NCBI GenBank assembly: GCA_020698575.1
Contig: CM036251.1
Location: 12,254,288 to 12,318,287, forward strand
Origin: Bostrychus sinensis
Lineage: Eukaryota > Chordata > Actinopteri > Gobiiformes > Eleotridae
Reading direction: 5' to 3'
DNA: 64,000 nt
Position numbers and translations under genes: made by a program. Under the pieces are notes generated by a model. That model was not told the DNA's origin and searched no databases. It saw only the letters and a program-made list of their open reading frames with translations. Shown here piece by piece: positions 37,401-49,400 of this stretch. Position 1 is the first letter of the stretch. Each line of letters starts with the position of its first letter.

Positions 37401-40400
37401 TATTTTTTTCTAATCTACTATATCTTTTTCTCTCAAAAAATATAAAATACAGGGTTTTCATGCATAAAACAAGGATTTTACTGCAAACATACCACTATAT
37501 CTGTTTGATGTTTTGATTCACATGGCTTAAACTGGAAAGAAACATGCTTCTCTACTTTTGTTGAATTTTTAGCATCAACATAAGCTTTTAGTATTGCCTG
37601 TATCTGATTCACTACTATGCCATACATTTTCTATGCCCTAGACCCAATCTAATTCCTCAGATGCACCTATTCAGACAATTAAAGCCTGTTCATCTGTATA
37701 TGACATTTACTTGTTTCAAAAGTATACACTCTCTTTCTACTTACTTTTGAGACTTGTGCATGTACTGACATGTTTGCCACAACATGTAATCAGATTTATT
37801 TTGCGTAATATAAAAACAGAAGTCAGACATTCGTAGTAACTTAAGTAACAGCTTAACTATAAGGGTACTGCATGTTATGGTTAAGTTTATAAAAAGCATT
37901 TCAAGAACCGAAGTTAAACTGAAATAATCCAAAAGCACATAAAAGCACTCTCACTACATTACTTTTATTTTGTGGTGCTGTTTTGATTCCTGGCTTTGGC
38001 CTGTTTGCGCTCCATCTTTCGCTGTTTATCTGACTGTCTCTATCCAGTATGATAGACGTAGATAACCACTACAATTTTCAGAACCAAATATGGTGAAAGT
38101 TGTAGCCCTTTGTTTTCATATGCACTGCTTCCTTTAGCAGAACAACATCAGAAGAAGCAACTATTATCTACTGTCTTTTTAAACAATGCCCACAACAGTG
38201 TCAAAAACTTAAGACAATCTCACTCCAAGTATTGTACATTGAGATTGCTAAAGGTTAATAATTGTATGCTTGTAACCGTCTTTTATCCAAACAATATTGC
38301 TCAGGGTTACAATCCATATGTTACCTGTTTTTGAGTGTTGTTAAATCACTATAATCAGTTGATACATATTCAATTCTTGCTAAATTGTCAGTAGCATATT
38401 GGTGAAAGATGTATCCCTTTGTTTTCATATCCACTGTTTTCTTTAGCTGAACAATAGCATCAAAAGACGCAAACAGATGTATAGTATGTCTCTTTTATGT
38501 AACATCATAACTTCATATGTAATGGAGATAATGTCCATGCTCCAGTCGGGATCAGATAACATTAGACATTGTTCATGTCTATTTTTCTCCTCCAGATGCA
38601 GATTTACTGCTTTGACCCGGACCGTTTTGACTCGGTGGATGAAGCCATCAAAGTGGGAGGGAGAATCACGGCGCTGGCGGTGCTGTTCGAGGTGCGTATG
38701 TCTGTCTGAGTGTTTTACAGGCAGACGATCATGTTTCCTGATAAGACGGGATCACTTTACGGCCTGCTTCATGTCGCGTCCTGGAAACACGAGTGTGGTA
38801 CTTACATGTAGAGATACTTTACAGGCACAGTGCAGGGTAAGATCCCGGATTAGTTACAGTTGTGTGATGTTTCAGATATTGTTGATACGAAGATGACTGA
38901 GTTTTTGTTCTAGCTCAAAATGGCCTTAAACAAACTAATGAAAATTGTGTACTGTATAACCTCCACAGAGCACAATCTAAGCTGTCCTTAGGGTGAATTC
39001 GCACACTGTAAAAAAAAAAAAAAAAAGCTGCAAAAACTCAAAGCAACAAGATCCATCAAGATTTTTGAGTTTTGGGGCCAACTCAAAATCAAAAGTTTTC
39101 AACAGCTAATATTTTTTGACGTTCATGTCTAAAAACTTCAAATTTTATGTTTTACACTTTATCATTTTTTTAACTCATCTTACAGCCAACCGACTATCCA
39201 TTGTTCAGAAAAAGTATTATTATTGATAATAATAAAAACTAAATATACTAAATTTAACAAGAGAATAATACCTTTTCCGAACAATGGATAGTGAGTTGGC
39301 TGTTAAAAAAAATGATAGAGAGTAAAACTTCAAATTAAAATTTTTAGACTTAAGAATATCAAATTAGATGAACAAAAAATATTCATTGTTGAAATGGTGT
39401 ATTATTTACCCAGCTCCTTTGGCCAATTATCTTTCTATATGCTTGAATTCTAGCATTACCTGCTGTAGGTGCTTCAGTTTAACTAAAAGAGACATGTGGT
39501 TTGTTTCCAGTCAGATTAGGATGTGTGAGGCAATGAAATACATTATTCACTTATTCGTATATTATATTTGTGTGAAAATTTTTCATGCTCCGACACTATT
39601 GAACGACTTCATTCAATTAAACTCATAACATCATCAAAACAAGCGCTGCCAGCAAAGGAGACTAGAAATAGTTGAACAGTCGGCCTTCTAATTTTTATTT
39701 AATAAAAATAATCATAAATTTGAATAAAAACTACACATACAGTGTAGCTCTTTCAGTAGCAGCTCAAAGTGAGTAAGGAGAGGCAAAACATTTTTTTCGA
39801 CTATGACCCAAATTCTCATTCAACAAATCCTGATTTTAGAAGTGCACTGCAGAGATTTTAATGATACATTTTTTGCCAAGATGAAAAACATCAAGTGCTG
39901 GAACGAATCAATGAAAACAGTCCATTTCTCTTTGACTACTGCTCTATTTTGTGATACATTTGACTTGACTTACATTACTAAGCTTCACAGAGTTTTCAGG
40001 TTTTGGTGCCAGGGTTCATTGGGAGGGAGAGTTGTGCATATTTTTCATTTCTGTTTCTGCATTTAGCTGAGTATAGTCATGATGCCTCTGGGTGTAAAGC
40101 TCGAATCGGCAGAAGCCATGTTGGAACAAACTCCAACATGTGTGAAGTGAGGCTGCAGGGTCTGGGTGCTCTTTGGGTGGAGAGCTGGTTGGGATATGGA
40201 GCACAATAAAAGCTATAGGAAACGATTTATAGACCACAGTCATTTTTGATTTTTTGAGTCAGTGGTGAGCAGTAATTCTCCAGGGACCACACGAGAAGTA
40301 GGGACCAGGCCAAGATCTGAACTACATTATTACTACATCCATCAGTCATATAAAAGGTTTCTGACTTTAACGACACGAAAAAAGGTGCTTTTCAGTGAAC

Positions 40401-43400
40401 AAACTGGGCACTGCTGAAGGAGAAGCACATTAAGGCTGCTTAAGGTTAAGACAGACTTTATTGTCCCTGTAAGGAATTAGTTCTCTGCATTTAACCCATC
40501 CTTCCAATGCACCTGGGGCAATCTGACAGGAGCAGTGCCCAGAGACTCTTCTCCATATCCTGAGCCAAGATCCAGGTCAGGAGTTCTCAGCTGGAGGATT
40601 AGCCTGTTGTACATGTTTTAGGTTGATGGAGGTTGAGCCAAGGAAAAAAAAAAAACACTCAAACATTTTTGGTAGAGAACATGTAAACTCCACTCAGAAA
40701 GGCCCTGGCTGCCCGGTTTATGATTTCAACTCAGGACCTTCTTGCTGTGAGGTGACAGTACAACCATTTTGCCACAGTACCGCCATTGTGCTGAACACAA
40801 TTTTGCATTGAGAACATATACATTTACATTGCTCCATAACTTAAACATAGATTTGATTATCAGTTTCATCTGGGTTTGTGAATAAACAGTAGCATGTCCC
40901 TGCAGAGCTACCATAGGTGCTCACAGGTTGCTCAAAATATGGATTTGAGGTATCAAAGTGCAAAGAAAGTTCACCCAGAAAAAACACCAAAAAGTCCACA
41001 TCCAGTTTCTTAACATGTTTCATCGCTCTACTTTGACTTAAAATGTGTTTTTACTTAGTTTAAGGTTAGCTTTTGTCAAAATTAATCCTGTATTTGAATT
41101 GATTTCTTCTCTGGTTTGATAAGCTGCCTTTTAGCACAGCAAACTGTTCAGAAAAGTCAAGGAGAAAAAGTCAAAAGTCAAAGGAGATGTTCTGTTAAAA
41201 TCTCTTTCTTCATAAACGCCAACTGGTAAACACACTCACTCACTAAACTCAGGCCAATTGGTCAAGGACATCCGTTCAATGTCCAGTTCTGCTCCTTCAT
41301 GTGTGTCTGTATTTGGAAAAGGTAGAGGTCATGTTTCACCAGGCAACCCCATCAAAATGTACATCCACAGTTGAGTTTATAGCCATCTCAAAATCAGCTT
41401 CAATTTTCACTGCAGTGTAACCGCCCATGAAGTGTTTAGTACCTGTGTCGATTGGCTGTGACTGATTACTTCCAGTCTCTCACGGTACCAGCAGAACCAC
41501 CTGACAACACTGTTTATTTTTGTTCACTGAAACTGAGACGTGCACTCCTTTTAGTAGGTTTTGAGTGATTAAATATTGCATGCTTTACAAGGATTGGACA
41601 TGCTGGGGCCAGACCTAACACAAAACTTCTTTTATCAGGCTTTGTGACTCACTGTTGTTTGTGTGAGTAAATTACTGTTGTGGTACAAAGAGAAACAAGC
41701 TCAGTAGTTGAAGGAGTAGAATTAAATGTTGTTATGACATAAGTTGTAGTAGTAATAGACTCCTATGGGAAGCTGCACCTGAACTGCAATTAGCTATTAA
41801 AGTACAAAGCAAAATAACTTAAAAGCATATAAACTTCCAAGTCCGAGGCCATGGTTCTCGCCCGGAAAAGGGTGGTTTGCCCTCTCCAGGTTGGGGGAGA
41901 GTTCCTGCCTCAAGTGGAGGAGTTTAAGTATCTTGGGGTCTTGTTCACGAGTGAGGGAAGGATGGAGCGTGAGATTGACAGACGGATCGGTGCAGCGTCT
42001 GCAGTAATGCGGTCGTTGTATCGGTCTGTTGTGGTAAAGAAGGAGCTGAGCCGAAAGGCGAAGCTCTCGATTTACCGGTCGATCTACGTTCCTACTCTCA
42101 CCTATGGTCATGAGCTTTGGGTCATGACCGAAAGGACAAGATCCCGGATACAAGCGGCCGAAATGAGTTTCCTCCGCAGGGTGGCTGGGCGCTCCCTTAG
42201 AGATAGGGTGAGGAGCTCAGTCACACGGGAGGAGCTCGGAGTAGGGCCGCTGCTCCTCCACATCGAGAGGAGTCAGTTGAGGTGGCTCGGGCATCTGTTT
42301 CGGATGCCTCCTGGACGTCTTCCTGGGGAGGTGTTCCGGGCATGTCCCACCGGGCGGAGGCCCCGGGGAAGACCTAGGACATGCTGGAGGGACTATGTCT
42401 CTCGGCTGGCCTGGGAACGCCTTGGGGTGCTCCTGGTAGAGCTGGAGGAAGTGTCTGTGGAGAGGGAAGTCTGGGCATCTCTGCTTAGACTGCTGCCCCC
42501 GCGACCCAGCCCCGGATAAAGCGGAAGAAGATGGATGTATGGAGCATATAAACTTTTTTTTTTTAAATTATGGTCAAGTTTCATTTTTATTTATCACTTT
42601 TATTTATTCACTTACCCAGATTTCAGTGGTTCTCTATCTGCTGTGATGCTTGCTTTTATTTTGTCAGATTTTTTACTTTTGCCAAGGAGATTATTAGTAT
42701 TTACAGTAATTGTTTTGTTTGTTGGTTGGTTTACTTAAAAAAAATGAGGTTTGATTGTGATAAAATGTTAAAAAAAGACAGTAAAGAACCCAAGGAAGAA
42801 ATGTTTAATAACCAGTTAGTGACAAATATACTAATTCTAGTCACAATAGTCTGTAAAGGAGCACACTGTTTGGATGTACAGCAAAACACACAGTGTTAAG
42901 GAACACACAATACAGTGGGTGTCTAACAATAACATAAAGTCAAGCCAAAAAACAGAAAAGGGCTATAAGACTTATTTATTATTATTATTTAAGACAACAA
43001 AGTAATGATAACACTTTTTTATGAATTCTACAATGCATCATCACAGTTACATTATCAATACAATTTATCTTGCAACCATTTATAAAGCATGAATTGTGTG
43101 CATCAATGTACAATACGACAACAATATGATAACATTCATCTAGTACTTATGACAAGTAGTGGACAAAGTACTCAACTTCATCACTTGAGTAAAAGTACAG
43201 ATCAAATATTACTGCAATACAAGTAAAAGTAGCTCTGTCAAATTATTACTTGAGTTAAAGTATTGAAGTATGTGCTTTCAAAAAGTCAAAGTACTTTTCT
43301 TCACAGTCAAGAATTTTGGGTGAAATTTTGGATACATTCTACTCACAGATTTGCAGCTTCAAAAATATGAATAAAAGATGAGCCTCATTTTAATGAAATA

Positions 43401-46400
43401 CTACAGAGTCTCCACCTTAAAGTGTAAACCAGGACTAAAACAGGTCTAACCTAAGTCTAAACTGAGCTGAATCCATGTTACATCAGGTAGCAGTAGTGAA
43501 CCAGTTCTGAACCAGGTTTATGCCAAGTCTTAAAGTATTGATGACAATTAGTAGCTGATTATCTTTAGGGTCCGTGAGTGACACATTACGTGAGTGAGAA
43601 ATAACATGAATACAGTCAGCTGTTTTTCAGTTTTAAGACAATTTGTTTACAGAATTTACGTCTGCCATTATAGAAACGTAGTGGAATAAAAAGTATTCAA
43701 CAATATCATTCACAGTTGACTTCTCTGTTGACAGACGAGCTCTGAGGACAACATGAATTATGCATCCATCATCGACGGCATCAACAGTGTGAGCAGATAC
43801 GGTGTGTTGTTACTACTTCTTTTTCTAGCTCATCCCTGCTGTCTTCCTGTATCAAAATGTCTAATCCCTTATGTTCTCTCTCCAGGTAAAAGCAGTGAAG
43901 TGTCTCCCTTTGCTTTGCGTGGCCTGTTACCAAACTCCACTGAGAAATACTTCATCTACAACGGCTCGCTGACCACGCCGCCCTGCAGCGAGACTGTCCA
44001 GTGGATCGTCTTCAAAAACACTGTGTCCATTTCTGATGAACAGGTGAAACTATACCACAAAACACAACAAAGCCCCCTTTTTAAAAACAATGTGTTTTCT
44101 CATCTGTCATCTGGTGTGGTCTTTTCAGGCTCTAAGCTTTTGTTCCACTTGAAAAGACGGATGAACACAATTTTCAAAATGTCCGTAAACAACCTTTTAG
44201 AAATGTATTCATAGGAGCTGAAAGGAGAAATTATCATACCAGGACTGTGGAAGAAAAGGGAGAGGCTAGCTTCGGGCTGTCTGTCTATTAAAGTGCTTCT
44301 ACCCTGGGGCTGCTCGTGATTGACACCGATATACAAGCAGTCATTACATCAAACAAATATTTCCCGACAAAGGGCTTTCACGGCGTTTAAGCTGAAACAC
44401 TTGAACACACACATTCAAAAGGTTTCTCGGACAAAAACCTTTTCTATGTGACGCCCACCAAGTCTTATCTTCATAAAGCATGTGATATTGTGATATTCAA
44501 AGCCATAAAAGACAGGGATTCCTCGGTTGTGGTTTTGTGTGTTCATTGGCTACAGTTACAGTCACTTTTTATAGCAACCACAGGAGAAAGCATATTTTTA
44601 GCAGTCAAATAACAAAACAAAACAGGCCATGTTATCTGTCATGAACATCTAGGCCCTAAAGCATTTACACAAAGCAAATAGAAACCTCAGGCTGGGAAAC
44701 AAGCTGGCATTTATTGATGACTCATTGTAGTAAGAAGAGGCACTTTGCTCTTCAATGGACAGTTTTTGAAGCATGGTATTTAGATGTGTGCGGTACTTGG
44801 GTGAAGTTAGTTTGTTGCCCATTCAAATCTATCTGAATGCATTGTTGAACTGTGGCTCAGAGAAGCAGTGTGCGCAGCTGTATAGACCCTTCTCAGCCAG
44901 CGTCATCTGATCACGTGATTTCCGCGGAGATGCACGGAGCCGCCATGTTGGATGGCAAAAGCCAGTTGTCACACCCCGATTTGGATCAGTCCTGCTAGTT
45001 TCTTAGCCTAAAAAATTAAATTTGTTTTACTCATCAGAAATAGTTTAATGTGTCCTATATCTGTGAATTGTGCCCCTATAACGTGAGATTGTCGATTGAT
45101 TGACTAAATAATCATGTTGTGGTATTCCAAAGCGGATTGTGTGTCGAAGGCTGGTAAACAATAATTTTGACATATCATACATCATAAGCATTGACAAGTG
45201 AACATTTCTCTAAATATCGCTATCTGACCGACCACTTAACGTTAAGTATTGAACCTCTGTAGAAAGTGGTAAATATGAACTCAATTTCTATGCATGAGCG
45301 CTAATCACTATCCAGCTACACCAGCTTTTTGCATCCAAAATGGCAGTGCCAACAAACAAAGTCTTGTGACTGAGAACGGTCTATATGAAAAATATATGGC
45401 GTCAGGAAAAAAGGCAGTCTCAGGCAAAGGATCTCTAAACAATTCAATATTATTGTCATAAAGTGGTGGGGCAAAAGGGAAAACGGAACCAAAAGCAGGA
45501 CTGCAGCGGTGAAGTTTTAATAAAAGATAAGAACCAAACAAAGAGAAAAATCCAATGAACAGGCTTAACTCTGCCTGAGGAGTAATCAAAATGGTAAAAT
45601 CATCCCAATACAAAACAGGACACAGGAACAAACAAGACTCTAGGGACACAGGAGTCATGACAGTTACATATGTTTTATTTAGATGGATGTTTTGTTATTA
45701 CAGAACTAGATGGAGGTATTTTTCACAGAGCACACAAGAGTCGCAGATTCCTGTGTCGTTCACCATTTTATTAAAGTTGTGAAGAAAACAGGTCTTTTTT
45801 TTTTTGACATCATAGATTGCTCTCATGTGCTGTTGTCGTCTACTATGCCTAATATCAGACAAACCCTACACCAAGTATCACATACAACAAAAATGCATAG
45901 AATATGGTTATCTTTACACTGAACTTACTTTACAGTTGTTTGTAACTTGCATTGGACATTTAGTGGCATTAGAAAAGGCAATGGTGGCCAGTTGCATCTC
46001 TCAACCACCTTTGTGTTCAGCCTTAATGGTCACTGAAAATATTTACTCACTCTATGGCCATCTGAACTTTTTCTGTTGTTAACTTATCCGTGATACCAGT
46101 CCAGACTCAACTGTTAAGGAAGTAAGCATACTGTTTGTATGATTTTTCAATAATATAAATAAAACCTGTAGAGTTTGCAGGCTATTAAGCAAAAGTAAGG
46201 CATACTACAAGTGGAAGAATCAATAGCACTTAGGGCACAGCTTCAGCTTAACATCTGCATAAAACGGGCTGTGTATTTTTTTTAGTACTATTAAATATGT
46301 GCTAGTACAGATATATATAAGCCTTGTGTACACTCTGTTCCCATTTGCTCCAATTAGTCCATGGTTTCAAGTCTATTTTCCATAAGGCAGGTCTGAGCTG

Positions 46401-49400
46401 GTCCACATACCATCTCCCCTTCATCTGCTGCTGCCAGATTTTAACAGTTTAACCTTACGACTTTTACCAACCACAAATGTTTTTATTTTACAGCTTTGAG
46501 CTCAGTGTGAGTCAGAGGCAGTAGCTGCAGGGGACTCATGACTCACCTGAGCAGGTACCGTCCAGGTTCAGAGAGGGGTACACTGTGATTTGTGGTGGCT
46601 TCACGCCCATCCACTCACAAACTGCACACAAATCCGCCTAGTGATTACGAGAACAGGTATTTTGGGCTGTCATTTAGGCAGAAATTGTTATAAAATGTGC
46701 AAAGTTACATAGTAAAGAGAACTTGCACAGCATTAAAATGAAATAAAAAATCTAAAAAAAATACATTGTGCCTGAGAAGTGGTTAACTTTGCACTTCTTC
46801 AATATACCCAATTAAGGCATAATTTATGGCATTAAACTCGAAAGAAATAGCTTTTTATCTGGGTTGTTTAAAAGGAGTTGTCTTTTTTCTCAAGTGAAGT
46901 TAACCACCCACAAGCCAATGTACGTCTTGTGTCAGTTCCAAGCCCAGATAAATTGAGTCAGGAAGGGCATCTGGTGTAAAACCTCAGCCATATTGATTTG
47001 CAGATAATTTACTGTGGCAGCCCCGGAGAGAAAAAGGTGAAAGAATCTATGTACTGTTGTTTTTTTTAGATATATTTTTACACATTTTTTTCTGGCATCT
47101 TCCCTCACCAATGTTATTCATAAAGAACAAACCAAAACCTTAAAAAAGCGCTGGAGTTCCTACTTTAACCTATTGCTGGCTGTCGTGTTACAGCTGGAGG
47201 TGTTCTGCGAGGTGATGACCATGCAGCAGGCCGGATACGTCATGCTGATGGACTATCTCCAGAACAACTACAGGGACCAACAGGAGCAGTTCATGGGACA
47301 AGTGTTTTCATCCTACACTGGCACTGAGGAGGTCCACACACCGGGTGAGTTCACACAACACCTACTGCACGGAAACAATGCCTGTATTTCCTGGCCATGC
47401 ATTCAGTCAAATTTTGTAAGTGTGAATGATTGTCTGTGTCCTAAGTATCAGCTCTGCAACTAACAGGCCACTGTCCAGGTTGTTCCCCCGTCGAACGCCC
47501 ATAGTTGCTGGGACAGTCACTAGCCACCCTTAGCAGAAGGAGATGAATGAATGAGAGATCTCTTAGAAATAGAGAGATATGTGAGTTTAAAATACTTAGG
47601 CTTGAGTTAGATTATGTGAACATATAAGACTAGCATGTGATCCTAATTTGTATCTTTTTTATTTCTTATACATACAGTACAAGTCTAACTTGTAGTTTAT
47701 ATGATTACATTACTAATGCCATTCATCTTTTTGTTGTCTCGTGTAAGTAAGTAGCCTGTAGGAGGAAAAACATGGTTAGTTAGTGGTTGACTATAAAAGG
47801 TAAATTGGCCCCTGCTGTAGGTCGTCCTTACATTGTTAAGCTTGTTAGATTACAAAAGGGCTCCAACTCAATGAACGGTGATGTTAAGAAAAATGAGCTT
47901 GACAGTGTCATGAAAAATGTCTGCCTTCTGCGTCACAGGAAGACACAGCTTATAACAATTATCTGTCTAGAGCCTTAGAAATAACAAACGATTCACACAC
48001 CACCAGACACTCACAGTTTGACCTGATGCCTATCAAAACCAATAGATTAGTTGTTTCCTCCCAGGGACAAAGGCTTTAAACCAAGCCAACCATTTTCAAT
48101 TGCTATAGTCAATGTGAATTAATTATATGGCATAATAAATATGTATACTTTATATATGGATCAGATTTCTTTAAAGTAAGTAATAAGTCAAATACTATCA
48201 TTTAAAGGTCCTATGTTATGCTTTTTCAAACTTTTTGAAATAGTTTTGGACATCTTTGCACCAGTATTTCATGTTTTATCACTTAAAATAATGTAAATTC
48301 ATGGAAAACATCTTTTTTGGGGGAGCTCTGACTATGCAGAGAATGCCTGGATATACCTACACTATAGCAATATCCCTGTTTTTATAGAAGTAGACACAGA
48401 TGTATTTAAAATATATACAGGGTATATGAATAGAGGAAAATTTAAAACAGGCCTTAGTTTGACCCCTGTTTAAAATAGTAGATGAATGCTAATTAAATCC
48501 CTAAATGAACCAGAGGCAGGAAGTGGGTCACAAATGACGTTAAATTGACAGCAGGGTAATAATAGCCGTGCACTGACCTAAATGTGCTCAGGGACATTGA
48601 TTAAAGCAAACATCGATTTCAACTGTAACTGGTATGAACTGGTACTGATCAATTACTAAAACAGGGCTGGTTGGTGATGCGCTATGTGAGTATTAAAATT
48701 AAAGTTAAAGAGGTGAGTGTATGACAAAGAAGAACACTCAGTAAGTACCACAAGCAGGATTATCAAACAGTGTTATATTACATGAATTATGTATAGTGCT
48801 GTATGTTTAGAAAGTTTGTCCTGGGTTACTCTGCCCTCTGGTGGCAAAGCTGCAAAGTTGCTCTTGTGCAAGGGCCCACCTTCAGAAGAGCTTCTTTAGC
48901 AATGTATAATTCTGCTTAAATAAGATCTGTCAGATACACATCTGTGAACTGTTATATATGTAAACCAAATCTGTGCATTTACTCCTGGCTGCTTTTCCTA
49001 ACCGTGGAGTGCTGTTTCAAAGTGAACATAGTAATTTTCTAATGTCCTCAAAAATGCTGTATTATCTTTGTCACCCTTCTAACTTAAAATGGAAGAATTA
49101 TTCAAAATACTGTATATTGTATGTAAATAAGGGCCCAAAAATACACATAATAAGTAGTTTTGTATCCTTAACCTTAAACTTAAAGTGTATCTTCTCACAA
49201 TTAATTAAAGGAACTTTGCAATATAATGAATAAAACAATGAGTGCTTTACTGGCTATAGTATGGGTTAAGTTTAGACTACCCTTTGTCTTGCTTTATTTT
49301 GCCCTCTAGTGGCAAAACTGCATATTATTTTATGTGAAGGTGCACCTCTTTACACATACCGCAACTATCTCCTTTGCAAACATGACCTTTGCTTTTAACT

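Larger units (their letters stand above)
38692..43734 (+). other. ptprz1: ptprz1 intron 5 (5.0 kb)
   Basis: Donor GTGCGT and acceptor CTGTTGACAG. It contains a palindromic MITE-like element (39078-39400), a minus-strand SINE (40436-40790), the truncated LINE (41837-42542), an ACTTGAGTAAAAGTAC repeat (43150-43330) and a reversed patch of the TCCTGGTTTAG minisatellite (43425-43520). Confidence 0.8.
44044..47193 (+). other. ptprz1: ptprz1 intron 7 (3.1 kb)
   Basis: Donor GTGAAA and acceptor GTGTTACAG. It contains a TA-flanked MITE (44883-45383) and a retroposon tail near 46908-47045 (GGAAGGGCATCTGGTGTAAAAC, a very common fish motif). No internal exon was seen. Confidence 0.78.

Noticed and set aside
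41797..42153. Minus-strand ORF opposite the LINE
   Set aside because: Antisense shadow of the reverse-transcriptase frame.
43753..44214. Single 153-codon ORF across 43753-44214
   Set aside because: It is exons 6 and 7 joined through a readable 84-bp intron plus intron 7; the homology requires removal of the intron.
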